DNA of 64,000 bases from Alligator mississippiensis. Taxonomy: Eukaryota; Chordata; Crocodylia; Alligatoridae. Positions 22,647 through 34,865 of the stretch are shown in pieces. Position 1 is the stretch's first letter. Each line of letters opens with the position of its first letter. A model generated the notes under the pieces. It worked only from the letters and a program-made list of their open reading frames with translations. It made no database searches and was not told where the DNA came from. The translations under genes and the position numbers were made by a program. Location: NCBI RefSeq assembly GCF_030867095.1, contig NC_081828.1, positions 215,419,978-215,483,977 on the forward strand, given 5' to 3'.

Positions 22647-24620
22647 TCCCCACCCAGTGTGGAAGTGGGTTGCATGCCCTCGGCACTGCCCTGGACTTTT
22701 CAGGCCTTTTAGAAGAGCTTAATGCTCAACTTGCAACCCAGCCACACAACCTTAACACTGCTCCTGTCAAACCTAAGGAGTCTCTCTCAGAGATCAACCA
22801 CCAGCAAAGGATCCTTGGATCAAGACTGCTGCCCAGAGAAGAGCAACTGGTCTGTTTGATGCGATGTCCCAGTTTGAGGCTATGCTGGGCACAGAGAGAA
22901 ATGCATGCCTGGTTTCGGAGAGGGAAGTTTCTGTTACATTCCCTATTCCTATGGCCATCCTCAAGTAGGCAGCGTGAAGGCTTAAACCCACTACACATCA
23001 CCCATCACCTCTCAGCTGCATACAGTAATACAGTGCACATTCACAGTAGATTTAATTTAGGGATGGTTGGAAATTTTCCATGGGGACATCTTCATTGTAA
23101 ATATTACACACCTCAATGTGATGCTTTCAACAACATATCTAAACCTGACGTAGGGGGGCGTGGACACCAGCACTTAGGCTAGGGAATATCACTGCATCAC
23201 TTATTTTGACATAGTTGTTGGTTGGTTCTCATTTCTTTCCATTTGGATCCAAGTTCTCTGCTGCTCTTCCTGAGAATTGCTCCATTTACAAGGTTCACGC
23301 TGATCAAAACTGAGCTCATACAAGCCTTTGCGGTTTTGCTAGGTGCACCTACAGGCATCGGAAGCAGTTCTTCGGCCAGTATAAACAATAACAGCAGAGC
23401 GCTTCTACGCATTTCATGTGGTTTTAAGATTTCAGCGTGGATTTTTTTTTTGCTTCACTAAAAGTGGGAAATGTAAAGGGTCGTGGCGATGCATATTGCA
23501 TTTGTAGTAGACTCTGGAATTAACCTGGGGAGATGACATCAGCCTGAAATATTCGTTTTCAAAATTCTTAGCGCCGTCGCTTTGGCGGGGGTCAAAACTT
23601 GGGCGTGCCGAGCATGCAGGACTTCCTTACAGCTTCCTCACACGAGCAGAGTTTGCAAGGATCAGCCCTTGTCTTGGAGGTGCTGCCCACGTCCGTTTGC
23701 TATGAAAGAGCTGCAAGCTGCAATCCAGGTGAGGTCTCCTTATGGCAAGCATCACTCCAGTCCGTACAGCCTCCAGCACAGCGAGGCCCCTCCATCCCAC
23801 TAAATATACATCCCTATTTATTAAGAACAAGAATTAGCACCTCCAGGGACTAGGCTCCTTGCCTATGGAGCTAAGTCTACATCACCCATGGATTTCACCT
23901 TTTGCACTTTTTCACCCCTTGCTCTTTAATGATGCTTTTCAGTATCATTCCCCCGGGCGCTGTGCTTGGATATTAAGTGGTAGTGCAGCGCTGGTATGGA
24001 AATTATGTCCTAATGCATCTGGAGACTAGCATAATTGCATTTTAGAAGTTAAAATTAAAATCCTATTATAAGGAGAGCGACTGTAATCTCAGGGGAGCAA
24101 CATACCAAACGTTAGCAGAGAACACTTTCTTAAGCATGCAAGGAAAAGCATAAGGGAGAATGACATCTGTTATTAACATCTGTCTGCAAATTCTTTCCAC
24201 CTGTCATGGGCAGAGACTCAAAAACCCTTCATTTTCTGCAGGACAGCCTACATGGAGGACACCGTAAATTATATTAAGCTACTTTCCACCGTGGCCTGTA
24301 TGGAGGTTGTCTCAAAACCTCCCATTGACCGGGGCTGGGGAGGCGAAGGGGAGGAACGACAGTTCGGCTGACAGGGTCGCATATTCCAGTAAGCACGAGA
24401 CGTCCCTGGAATGCTTTCATTTCCTGAGCAAAAACGGAGAGTTTTCTACAACCCGCCAGGTAAAGCAGATCACTTAGCAGAGGAAATGCAGCTGGTTCCA
24501 GGGAGAGAAAAGCTAAAGGAGAAGAAAGGAACCACCTTGCCAGTGAAAACAGCCCTTGGTCAGAGTCAGAGAGCTACAAATAATGCCCCAAGCCCTTATG
24601 AAATGCTTGCCTTCCATAGA
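22647..24620. other. Unique DNA with one long chance-like open frame
   Basis: The frame 22670-23182 (170 codons, plus strand) starts just after the CR1 tail. It has no recognised domain, signal peptide or Kozak-type start, and is probably not a gene. Around 23485-23500 a POU-type 'atgcatattgcat' motif stands in repeat-free sequence. Segments at 23880-24180 also look unique. Confidence 0.4.
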
Positions 24621-24624
24621 TCTT

Positions 24625-24780
24625 GATGTCCGTTATAAGGAGGTTGGTATCGATATCCCCATTTTACAGATGGGGAAATGGACACAAGGCAGGGGAGTCA
24701 TTTGACCAAGGTCCCTCAGCAGGGAAATGGCAGAGCTGCAAATATGACCAAGGTCACCTGTGTTTCAGCAGAGCACTTTG
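24625..24780 (-). repeat. MIR-type SINE, minus strand
   Basis: Near-canonical reverse MIR: 'tatccccattttacagatg', 'gggaaatgg', 'gaccaaggtccctcagcag', 'aaatggcagagctgcaaa'. Confidence 0.85.
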
Positions 24781-24909
24781 GAAACCAAAACTGCATGTGC
24801 ACGCCAACCGAAGCACTCAGATGTTTCAAACTATATTTGTTGAAAGACAGGTCTCGCAGGTGCTGCACTGGGACTGGGGAGCGGGGCTCTGCCACGGAGC
24901 TGCTGCTAT

Positions 24910-25370
24910 GAATCATGGAGAAGTGGGGTTGGAAAGGGACCTCCCGAGGTCCTCTAGTCCATCCCCCTGCCATATCCCATACATATCCACTGTTAGCAAA
25001 ACTAGTCAACACTGACACAACACGAGACATCACACCTGAACCTGCCACAGGTAAAGCGCGGTGGACACCCTGCTTCCTGCTACAGAGGAAGGCAAACCCC
25101 CCACAATTGGTACCAATCTGACCAGGGGGTAAAATTCCTTCCTGAACCCAAAGATGGCTTTGGTCAGACCCTGAGCAGCAAGGCAAGAACCTAGGCAGGA
25201 ACTTCCAGCTTTAAGTCCCAGCAGGAGCATTGGCACAGCCCAGTCCCCATCCCCAGTCTTGGCTGCAGCCAACACCCAATGCCTCTGGGGAAGGCTGCAA
25301 AACCCGCCTGACACATGTACCAGCGGAGGATGAAGATGGAGCGGGGTGGAGGGATTCACTCTCATCTCCA
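24910..25370 (-). mobile_element. CR1-like element with long 3' tail
   Basis: Third member of the family at 5413 and 10706. It starts 'atcatggagaagtggggttg', has 'cacctgaacctgccacaggt' and 'gtaaaattccttcctgaacc', and ends near 'cacatgtaccagcggagg'. Confidence 0.75.
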
Positions 25371-25559
25371 TGCGCCAAACAGCAAAGCCCAGAAACATGG
25401 GAAATACCCATGTGACCAGTCCCTGCCCTATCCCTGTGACTCCATGTCCCCTTTGGAAGGCAGGGACTGGCTCTGACTATGTGTCTATGCGATGTCTACC
25501 AATGGGCTGACCGACTTCGGCATGGCCGCAGGGCCTCACAATATGGGGGTGCTTGCATT

Positions 25560-26020
25560 AGTCTGACCTAATGACTAGACCACTGAGGGGAGGCAGGGGT
25601 CAGAGGTTGAGTCAGAGTTTGGGAGACAAATGACCAGGTCCGTAGAGAAATCCAGGGGCAGAGTTTTGAAAACACAAGCCAGGGTCAGGGTTTGGGAATC
25701 AGAGGCTGAGTGGCCAAATCCAAGGGATAATCCATGGGTTGAAGTCTGAGAACAGACATGAATCGGTGTCAGGAAGTTAAAGAGCCAGAGAGTGCAACAA
25801 CCAGGCGGGTTACCAAAGCAGACTGGGGTGAACTGTTGGCTGGCCTGCAGGCTGCTGCCACAGCTGGTGCTAAATGGGTCCATGGCACACCCAGCAGCAA
25901 TCAGGAAGCCCTGATGTTAATTAAATAGCACAGAGCTTGGCAGCCAAAGACTGAGAGCAGGTGTGACCGCCTAGGCAATTAACCAAGGCTGGGCTGCCTG
26001 ATTAGGGTCCCTGTCCTTGC
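25560..26020. repeat. 'ggtcagag'-rich repeat of unknown class
   Basis: Loosely repeating 'ggcaggggtcagaggttga' type words, then a segment ending 'attaaatagcacagag'. Similar sequence is common in turtle and crocodilian genomes as dispersed repeat. Whether it is an LTR cannot be decided here. Confidence 0.4.
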
Positions 26021-26210
26021 CAAGAAGGTTTTGCTAACGATGCATGGCCCCCAGGCCTTCCCTACCATGCAGCAGTGTAAGGGGCAGAGGTTGGAGCAGT
26101 GGCCTGCATCTCAGTCACTCATGGGCTACCAGTCAGGCAGTCCTGGTATAGAAAAACAGCATCCAGCCTCAGCTGGAAAGTCCAAGTTCCACAATAATAG
26201 TCATAAATCA

Positions 26211-26613
26211 CAAAATCATAGAAAATGAGGGTTGGAAGGGACCCCAGGTCACATTTAGTCCAACCCCCTGCTCCAAGCAGGACCAGCCCCAGTTACATCA
26301 TCCCAGCCAAGGCTTTGTCTAGTCGGGTCTTAAAAACTTCCAAGGATGGAGAGTCCACCACCTCTCTGGGAAACCTGTCCCAGTGCTTCACCTTCCTCCC
26401 AGTGAGAAAGTTTTTCCTAATATCCAACCTAAACCTCCCTTGCAGCAATTGGAGCCCATTGCTCCTTGTCCTGTCATCTGCCCCCACTGAGACCAGCCCA
26501 GCTCCATCCTCTTTGCAACCCCCTGCAGGGAGCTGAAGGCTGCTATTCAATCCCCCTCGGTCTTCTCTTCTCCACACTGAATAAGCCCGTTTCCTCAGCC
26601 TCTCCTCACAAGT
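26211..26613 (-). mobile_element. CR1 LINE, ORF2 C-terminus and 3' end
   Basis: The reverse of a CR1 terminus begins at 'atcatagaaaatgagggttg'. The minus strand encodes LDIRKNFLTGRKVKHWDRFP and similar. It is little diverged from the CR1 copies at 1892, 4197 and 22397. Confidence 0.92.
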
Positions 26614-26971
26614 CATGTGCTTGCTGCTTGCTGGAAGAGGCTCCACGGAGTTCCTAATCCATTTATTCTCAGGAATTCTGGGGTTACTCTCTCCACATCT
26701 TCCCATCAGATGTGCTCAGTTTTCAAGCTATTTTTTTTTCCCCCTCCAACTAACTCCCCAGTCCTCCAAAGTCATCCTGGGATCTAAAAGCCAATCTGGG
26801 CCCATTTCCGTCTTCACATGCAATAGAAATTCTGCAGACCAAATCATGCCTGGAGCAATCCCCGTGCACCCCATTTTGTCCCCAGAGATAATGGATTCTG
26901 TAACAGGAAAGAATCCAGCCGCCCCTGCTGCATTAGGTCTATCTATCCTGGGTAGCTATTTACCCCCTGCT
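26614..26971. other. Unique intergenic DNA
   Basis: Nothing recognised. Confidence 0.4.
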
Positions 26972-27057
26972 TCCTTTGTGCAGTGGCAGTATCATAGGCA
27001 ATGAGGTCAAGCTGAGGCCTGATTATTACTAGTTGAAAACTTGTCCCTATTCCTGCT
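26972..27057 (+). pseudogene. U4 spliceosomal snRNA pseudogene, 5' part
   Basis: Collinear with the first ~86 nt of vertebrate U4 snRNA: 'tttgtgcagtggcagtatc', 'aatgaggt', 'ctgaggcctgattattact' and 'ttgaaaacttgtccctat'. Several substitutions occur, including 'gtagcc' to 'ataggc' and changes in the 5' stem-loop. The 3' stem-loop and Sm site are missing, so the copy is truncated and not expected to function. It was probably made by LINE machinery from a U4 transcript. Alignment recalled from the known U4 sequence, not searched. Confidence 0.85.
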
Positions 27058-28438
27058 CATTTCACGTTCTTAAAGCATGAATGCATTTGTCCTCTCAAAA
27101 GGCATCTTTCCTCTTAGTGCAGTCGGCAGCCCTAAATGAGGCACACAGGATCCTTGTATCATATATAGGAAGAGTCAGCTGCCTAGCAATGGGATATATA
27201 AAATCCAGAATGCAAAGAGGGAGTCACCCAAGCTGACCAAGAAGGAAAGGACGGGGGGGGGGGTCATAAGCTTTGCTCCTGTCTGGGACTTGGACACCTA
27301 ATTGTGCATGAGCTGAAGCATGACTTGGTGTACTTTGGGTTATGTATACCTGAGGCAGGTGCGTAAAGATTGAAAACCTGAATCAGAATCCACTTTGCAT
27401 TGGCCTAAATAATTGTACAGCATGTGGGCAGTGCAGAATCAGGACCCCTGCAAGTCGCAATGAGACGATCACCCAAGTAAAACCGCCCTCAAATAGTCCA
27501 TTAATAGTTTATGAGGAGGGACCTAGATACGTCACAGCAAAGCAAAGGGGTTTTTGTGGCCTGCTCAGGGCATGCAGAGCCGATTTTGCAGGCATTTGCA
27601 GTGGCCCCGCTCTTCACCATTGATTGGCAGAGGGTACCTTCACTCAGTCTACATCACTACCACCTTTTTTTTTTTTTCCGGTTGATATTACGGGAAATCA
27701 CAGCCAATGCTGGATTTCTTGGTGATTGCAGTGATCTCAGACAACACTAATTTCCGTGGCCTCTGCAAAATCCGTGAAACTGTTATTTAAGTCGGTCTCT
27801 ACTTCTGAGGCAGGCAACACAGCTGACTTCCTTATGCAAGTTGGCCCCGGGTCCTATCTGGATGCTGCTTAGTCACAGCCTCACCAAAGACCCCAGGTAA
27901 ATATTTCTGAAGAGCAGAAAGAGCCAAGCGCTATTGTTCTTAAATCCATCCATATCCAGCAAAATACTTAAACATGCTCAGCTAAAGCATAAGCACAGGA
28001 TGAGGCATCCTGCTGAAAAGGCAATGGACTGGTGAACTTGGAGTCTAAAAGAGTTAAGCTGAAGAAAAACAAAGGTGACATACTCCTACGCTATCTATTG
28101 CACTTAATCCTTCTAAGATGATAAAGCATAAACCTGGAACAAAACCTAAATTAACCACTCAGAAACTCCCTTAGAGAAGCCTTGTGCTGAAAAGTCAACC
28201 TGGAGCCACAGAAAAGAGATTTGGGACAATGGGTTTCCAAACATAAAGGCAGAACAGCTGGAACCTCCTGCTCTGAAAGAAAGGGATGAATTAATGAAGC
28301 ATCAATTGAAATTTAATGCAACTCTAGGCAAAAAAATACCTTAGAGAAATACCATACTTGTCTTGTATACACACCTCTGAACATAACACGCGCCTTGTTT
28401 TTGAATGGCAGAACGAAGAAAGGAAAAAAGATATTTCC
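27058..28438. other. Unique intergenic DNA
   Basis: Includes a G-run at 27254-27263 and a T-run at 27666-27677. No gene or repeat recognised. Confidence 0.4.
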
Positions 28439-28866
28439 AAGTATGTCTATGTATGTTTTTACACACGCCTAAACTTAATGCGCATTGACCGAATGTTCAT
28501 TAAGGTGATTTAGGCGTGAGTCTACACGTGCATACATAAAGCAGGTATCACATTTATGCGTGAATAGCTAAACTGCATTAGCGAATGTGTAGACGTGCTA
28601 ATGCGCTTTAACATGGGTGTGCAGACTGGCTCGGAACTAAAGTTAGTTCCAAGTCAATGGACACGCACCGGGTCAATGCACATTAGTGCGTCTACACGTT
28701 CACAAATGTGATTTAGCTATTCATGCACGCATTTGATCCTGCTTTATGCAGGTATCAAATTTAGGCTTGGATAGACTTAAATCACCATTTTTAAGGTACA
28801 TTAAGGGTGCAAATGTTTAGACGCATGCCTTTAACATGCCTTACATCAGGCTAATGTGCAACCTTG
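28439..28866. mobile_element. Foldback MITE-like element, interrupted near its right end
   Basis: Collinear with 63148-63546: 'gcctaaact', 'aatgcgc', 'tttatgcaggtatcaaattt', 'accatttttaaggt' and 'aagggtgca'. Internal sequence is self-complementary around the 'tagacgtgctaatgcgc' phrase. The right end is cut off by the solo LTR at 28867. Confidence 0.75.
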
Positions 28867-29623
28867 TGTCATGACCCAAAGGTCTGATTTTTTGTGTGCG
28901 CTTCGGCACTAGAATGATCCCCGTGGGATTACAGCTTCATTGCACGGAGGAGTTCTGCTGCACAGAGAACCTGCGTGCAAAGGAGAGAGTTCCCGCCACT
29001 TTGCAGCTGTCTTTGCAGGGTGCATTTTCTTTGCAACACAGAAATGCATGGTGCAAAGAGTTCCTGCTCTTTGTATGCAAATTCGTGTCCCGCTATTGGC
29101 TAGTGCTAAATTATTCACACGTGGCGGCTAGCAATTGGCCTGCTAGCCGTATAAGAGGCTTGAGCAGTTTCCGCCCAAGCCGAAGAGGACTCCACATCCA
29201 TCTCGTGGGGACTCTGGGTGCGCGGCAAGGTCATAAATACCCTGTGTGTTATTCAGAGGAGTTTGGCGGCCTGATCCACCGCCCACCTCTTCCCGTCTTC
29301 GAGCGGTAACTTTCTATAAGACGTATTGACGAGTTTTCTATTTTGAGGCACGCTTGTCCTGGACATCCGGAGTTCTGTCTGCGTGGAGCCTAGCAAACTC
29401 CACGCGATTGTTCGTGTTTTCTGTTTGTAACCGCAACTCAAGCAAGTTTTCCAGCCTGCACCGCGACCATCTCGGTGTAAGTAAACAATCTTAAAATCAA
29501 CCGTTAAGTGTCTGTGCCTAATTCTAGCTCGGCGACCGCCCTCTCCGACCCGGCCTGCCCGGGCTGCCGGCCGCAGCCCGCGTGCAGCGCGACAAAGGGC
29601 CCGGGTCCAACCCGGCCCGCACA
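28867..29623 (+). mobile_element. Solo LTR of an endogenous retrovirus-like element
   Basis: A 757-bp unit begins TGTCATGACC and ends CCGCACA, the TG...CA rule of LTRs. It is flanked on both sides by the 5-bp direct repeat CCTTG (28862-28866 and 29624-29628). A TATA-like 'cataaatacc' lies at about 29230. The right third is GC- and CpG-rich. No internal viral genes are attached, so it is a solo LTR left by recombination. The exact flanking repeat and kept CpGs suggest it is fairly young. Open frames over it are chance. Confidence 0.85.
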
Positions 29624-29628
29624 CCTTG

Positions 29629-30245
29629 TAGTAAGCAATTGAGTAGCAGCAGGGAGGGAGTTGAGCCTGTTGGTCGCTCTGCTCCCTGTAGTTTCCTGCA
29701 CATTTTACTTTCAGTTTCACCAGTAAACTTCACCTGTTCTTACAGTATTTCTTGCATATAATACACGTTCCAACTTCCAGCAGTTGGTTTTTGACAAAAA
29801 AAGGTTTGTGCTCTTTGCAGGAAAATAGGGTATGTAAAGAGATGGAAGGCAAAGCAGCAGTGACTTTCTGTCCTAAAATCTGTAGTCCATGGTTCCTTGA
29901 GTAAAGATAGAAAGTAAGGCAGGGTGGCAGTTATTAGAGAAGAACTAATTCGGAGAGACATAAGCCAGCAGCCAGCCTTGTCTCAGCATTGCAAACCTCA
30001 AATGCTCAAAAATCACAGGCCACATTCTCACAATCATGGGAGTGATAACCCCCCCCCCCCCAAAAAAAAAACAACGAACTTATACAAAAACAAATACCAG
30101 AATCTGGCATTTATTTTAAATTTGCTTTATTTTATTTTTCAATCTATTTTTTCAGCCTCCAAGGGCAGTTTTTCAAGCATCTCTTCCAACCAGAAGAAGT
30201 AAAAATGGATGATGTTTAATGCTGAATGCTGAGATTCTATTATAT
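29629..30245. other. Unique DNA with a C-run/A-run
   Basis: Homopolymer pair at about 30049-30070 (13 C then 10 A). Otherwise nothing recognised. Confidence 0.4.
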
Positions 30246-31305
30246 TTCATAGACATTACGGCTGGAAGGGACCTTGAAGATTATCAAGTCCTGCCCCCTG
30301 CCCAAGGGCAGAAAGTCACCGAGGGTCAAAGGATCCCAGCAAGATAAGCATCCAATCATTTCCTGAATGAGACCAGAGTTGGTGCCTGCACCACCTCTGG
30401 AGGGAGTCCGTTCCAGACCTTGGGGGCTCAGACAGTGAAGAAGTTTTTCCTTATATCCAGCCTGAAATGGTCTTGGAGGAGTTTATGACTGTTTGACCTT
30501 GTCATCCCTTGGGGTGCTCTGTTGAACAGGCATTCTCCTAGATCCTGATGTACACCCCTTATATACTTATAAGCAACCACCAGGTCCCCCCTGAGCCTGC
30601 GCTTTTCCAGGCAGAAGAGTCCCATGGCTCTCAGCCTCTCATCATAAGGCCTATTCTCTTGCCCTCTGATCATGCGCGTAGCTCCCCCCTGGACTCTCTC
30701 AAGCTTCTCCACTTCTTTCTTGAATTGCAGAGCCCAGAATTGGACGCAGTACTCCAGCTGCGGCCTCACCAAGGTTGAGTATAGTGGGAGGATGACGTCC
30801 TGAGATTTACTTGAGAAGCATCTATGGATGCAAGCCAGAGTATTGCTCACTTTTACCAGCTGCAACATCACATTGGTGGCTCATGTTCATCTTGTGGTCA
30901 ATCATGCTCTCAAGTCTCTTTCAGTCATGGTGCTAGCGAACGTAGTACTGCCAAGCCTATAAGCATGCTGAGGGTTTTTTTTTTCCTGAGGTGGAGTACC
31001 TTGCATTTTTCAGTATTGAACGTCATCAGGTTTATATCCACCCACTTACTAAGCTTATCCAAGTTGGCCTGGATCACTAGCCTAAGCTCAAGTGTGGACA
31101 CTATGCCCCAAAGTTTAGTGTCATCAGTGAACTTGGCCAGTGCGCTTCTGACACCAATGTCCACGTCGTTGATAACGATGTTGAAAAGAACCGGTCCAAG
31201 GACAGCCTTGGGGGACGCCACTGGTCACGGAGTGCCATAATGATTCACTTCCATCGACGACTACTCTCTGGGTCTGATCTCGACTACTCTCTGGGTCCGA
31301 CCTGG
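30246..31305 (-). mobile_element. CR1 LINE, 3' half of ORF2 plus 3' UTR
   Basis: Minus-strand frames read VLGPVLFNIVINDVDIGVRS, then LAKFTDDTKLWG (RT box FTDD), then VRPQLEYCVQFWALQFKKEV, down to the tail at 30246. Frames break at least twice. Near 31255-31300 the phrase 'cgactactctctgggtc' is duplicated in tandem. Confidence 0.95.
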
Positions 31306-32250
31306 CTTTCAGGAGCTGGGGCTTTATCAAAGCACCTATACAAGATTTGTGAAGCTCATAAAAGTGTTTGGGGCCAGATGACTTGTTATATATTCTAAAG
31401 AACCTGAAATCGCCCAGGTCTGAATATGGAGTGGATGATAAAATGCCTGCAGTAGATACGACTCCCGGGGCTGGGTTCAAAATCTGTGGGTTTTGCCATT
31501 TCACTAATAGGAGACATGAAATTTGGCTTTTAGGAGAGCAAGATATAAATGAACTTTGAGGTTTTGATCTTGCAAGAGGATTTATAGGAGGGGATTCTTA
31601 TACCTGTGCAATGCCTTCCATGTGAGTACATCTGGGAACCAGGTCTGTCCTTCAAATTGGCTTGCAAGGTTAGGTTGTTTAAAAAAATAGTCAGCCTTTC
31701 CCACTGGAGAGGACTCCTGTTAAACTGAAATTTCTTCTGGATGAGAGCCTTTTTTTTGTCTTTATACCAAAATAAGCTACAGCCTGTCGGGACCATTCAA
31801 TAATGTGTACGCTGAAAGCTGGGCAGTGTCAAAATAGAGAGTTTTTCTTGGTTTTTCAAACTTAAAAAAAAGTGGAGAAATGTAGCCTGTCCTGTTGCTT
31901 GGTGATGGACAGTGCTGGTTTATTTGTATTTATTTATCCGTGAGATGTAAATGCCACCCTTCCAAAAAAAAGAGACAGGCACAACGTATAAAAGGACATG
32001 GAATAAAATGTGAAAGAGAAGCCTCGCTCCATCACACAGCAGTGCTGGTTTTCTAAATGAGGACCCTGAATTTTCAAATTTCAACACAGAAGTGTTCTGT
32101 TTCCATATCAAGTTCTATAGGAACACAAAGCAATTGCTTGAAAACCTTTATAAACAAATTTAAATGGTGCAAGAGGCCACGTGCTTTGATCTGCCAACGT
32201 ACCCACAGAAACAAATCCCTCATCACACTCCTCATTTTTCATGGCTACCA
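31306..32250. other. Unclassified DNA
   Basis: No clear element or gene. Confidence 0.4.
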
Positions 32251-32309
32251 GTAATAATAATAATGATGATGATGATAATAATAATAATGATAGTATTAAT
32301 AATAATACC
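32251..32309. repeat. (TAA/TGA)n microsatellite
   Basis: Trinucleotide run mixing taa and tga units. Confidence 0.95.
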
Positions 32310-32458
32310 TCAAAAAAGAACTTCTGGCATAAAAACACTTGCGTATGTGGGATACATTTTTAAAAGCTCTTGATTTTGGCTTAACTGTTCCCTACGAGGT
32401 CGGTGGCATCCCCTACAAAGCCCGCCCCTGCCCCCAATTCTGCTCCCAGAATACATGT

Positions 32459-32585
32459 TGAAAGCAGGGCAGGGTGGCACCTTAGAGACAAACTCATTTA
32501 GAAAAGCATAAGCTTTTGTAGCCTACAGCCTATCAGATGCTTTGAATGACTTCATGGCTAACTATTTGTCTCTACGTGTTGCATA
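32459..32585. mobile_element. Terminal fragment of a Penelope-type element
   Basis: Phrase 'agggtggcaccttagagaca' with 'agcataagcttttgtagcc' and 'tatcagatgc', a dispersed terminus abundant in turtles and crocodilians. I infer the Penelope link from its resemblance to the other termini in this window. Confidence 0.5.
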
Positions 32586-32651
32586 GTACCTTAACTGCAT
32601 CAATCGCCCAACAGAAGTCCATGATACCGCTGATAGAGTCAGATGTTACTG

Positions 32652-32882
32652 TGGGTGTCTACATGAGCTGCCCACTGCGCAGTTGCTACTGTGCAGTCAT
32701 TTAGTACTTGCATAACCAAGTACTAAATGAGTGACCAGTAACCAGCATTACTGCGCAACAGCATCCCGGCAGTAGCTCATTACTACTGCGCAGTAGCGTC
32801 ACATCACGATTCGTACCTGGCGACACTACTGCGCAGTAGTAACGAGCTACTGCGCAGTAAGCATCTCATGTAGACGCGGCCA
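32652..32882. mobile_element. Foldback MITE-like element, complete-looking
   Basis: Inverted ends: left 'gggtgtctacatgagctgcc', right the reverse complement of 'ggccgcgtctacatgagatg'. The interior is rich in self-complementary 'ctactgcgcagtag' words, so the whole 231 bp could fold on itself. No open frame. It serves as an uninterrupted reference for the split copy at 35624-36536. Confidence 0.8.
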
Positions 32883-33440
32883 CTTGGTGTAATTAAAGGG
32901 ATTCGAATTTGGACCTTAGATAAAGGGACAGACCAGAATCAGAAACATCTGTGGGCTTCATACATCCCAGACACGCACAGGCCCTGGTAATGAACCACAC
33001 TTTCAAACAGGAAGATAGCCAACAGACTGCGGTGGGAAAAGATTCCATCCCTGTAGGAAAATCTTTCACATGAATCAGCAAGGTTTTCTACCAAATGCAT
33101 TCAGCAGAAGAGCAAGCCAAAAACATTGGATCCTTTCCCTTTTCTTTGTGGTTTTCCACCTGCCTTGTGGCTGTAAAGGTCATTCCTGGTTTTTCATAAG
33201 TATCAATTTGTTTCCCGTTTCTTTCTCGTTCCTTCCTGGGCGTTGGCTCTGGATGAAGCACTAGACACTGTGGTCTAAATTGCACATGCGAGTCTTGCAA
33301 GGACTGGAGAGGAGTAAAATAAGAAACCCACTGGACTGGCTCAGAAAAGGCTCTAAGTAGCCTCCAGAGACCCAGGGGAATTTTCCACCTGCCATAATAA
33401 AGTCAAAAATCACATATCACTGAAATGGCCAGAAAATATC
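32883..33440. other. Unique intergenic DNA
   Basis: Nothing recognised. Confidence 0.4.
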
Positions 33441-33960
33441 TATTGGAAAGCATATTACCACAGAATATGAAGGTTGTACCTATGCACCACAGGCTGAAGA
33501 GAGGTTCAAAGACACTGCAGGACTCCATAATAATTGTCTCTTGTAGTTGATTGTTTAGGTCTTGTTGGTGACGGCAGAAGACCCTTGATACGGGGATGGC
33601 AGTCTTCCAGTAAACAGGGAATCCATAGGTAACTAAGGAGGCCACTTGGAGATCTGCATATTTAACTGCAGATGTGGCAATTAGCTCTGGGTGGAAAGGT
33701 CACAGTTCTTTACTTTGTCCCACATGTCTATCTATAGTGAGGTGAGCTTGCCATACATCATGACACCATGGAGGATAATTCAGTGCTCGAGTCTTACAGG
33801 TATTGATGTTAATATCACACTTCTTCACATTGGCCTTCAAGGTGTCAATGAATCTCTTCTTTTGCCCACCTGAACTGTGGTGACCATCACGGAGTTGTGA
33901 GTATAGGACCAGTTTTGGGAGCTGGTTGTCAGGCATCTTTATGACGTCCTCTCCAGCAGA
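33441..33960 (-). mobile_element. LINE ORF2 C-terminal remnant
   Basis: The minus-strand frame 33936-33700 carries MPDNQLPKLVLYSQLRDGHH and then a GGQKKRFIDTLK block. This is the standard tail of ORF2 in many vertebrate and invertebrate non-LTR retrotransposons (a MPxxRLPK...GxxKKRFKDxLK pattern). The upstream RT domain is not recognisable here, and the piece is truncated and frame-broken. Confidence 0.65.
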
Positions 33961-34182
33961 GGTGGCTTAAGGGACATGGTGTTTGCTTGAGCTAACACGT
34001 TGGCATTCATTCTTCTGTCCTTCCAACTGATAAGGAGAATTTTCTGCAGACATCTTTTGAAAGTAGGTCAGCGTAGCAGAACTGTGAAACCTTGGCCACA
34101 TTGCCACATCTCCACACTCAACAGCAAGATTAGCAAAACCTGAGCTCAGGGTTAAGTTACACAAACTCACCAAAACCTTGTT

Positions 34183-34501
34183 GATACTTTGTGGGCATGT
34201 CTACATGTGCATTAAGATACTTTGTGGGCATGTCTACATGTGCATTAACATGCTGTAATTTCAGTGCATTAAGTTTAATACCTGTAATACTAAAACTGTA
34301 AAGTTTAGTACCTGTAATAATAGGTACTAACCTCATGCACTGTAACTGGTGCTACTACGCAGTAGTACCGGCACATCTTTTATGTGATACTAATGTGCAG
34401 TAGACTAATTCTATTGGGCATTAGCATGGCTTTCACTGTGATGCACTAATGCACAATAGAATTGAACTACTGCACTTCTAGCAGCTTGTGTAGATGTGCT
34501 C
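34183..34501. mobile_element. Foldback MITE-like element with duplicated left end
   Basis: The right end 'ttgtgtagatgtgctc' pairs with the left 'gggcatgtctacatgtgca'. The left end plus flank is present twice as perfect 33-bp tandem copies (34183-34215 and 34216-34248). The interior matches 8066-8322 in reverse complement. Confidence 0.8.
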
Positions 34502-34865
34502 AGCAATGATTAAGGTTAAACTAAAATTTGTAATCCTGTTGTCAGATAGAAAAGGATTTAACAAGACATCACCTTGTATGGCATGAGTGAAGCATAACTG
34601 GGAATGAAAAGGTAGAGTTTGAAGCCAACAGGCACAGGGAAATTATCATAAAGCATGAATATGCATTAGATTAGTAAGTAAAACTATAACAAAAGGTAAG
34701 CATATAGACAGAGCGGTAAGACAAGACTGCTGGAGTGATACACTGTCCCCCGGAGCCTGAAGGATGTCTGATCAACATTCTTAGAATAAGACATCCGCTT
34801 GGAAAAATAACTAACCCGTGCTTGTTAATGCAACGTGTGTTCTCTCCTAATAAACACACTTTATA

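Noticed and set aside
22670-23182. 170-codon plus-strand open frame after a CR1 tail
   Set aside because: No domain and no start context or splice signals. A similar-length frame on the other strand suggests chance.
28896-29309. 137-codon open frame in CpG-rich DNA, at first a possible gene promoter with first exon
   Set aside because: It lies wholly inside the solo LTR, which explains the GC content and TATA-like site.
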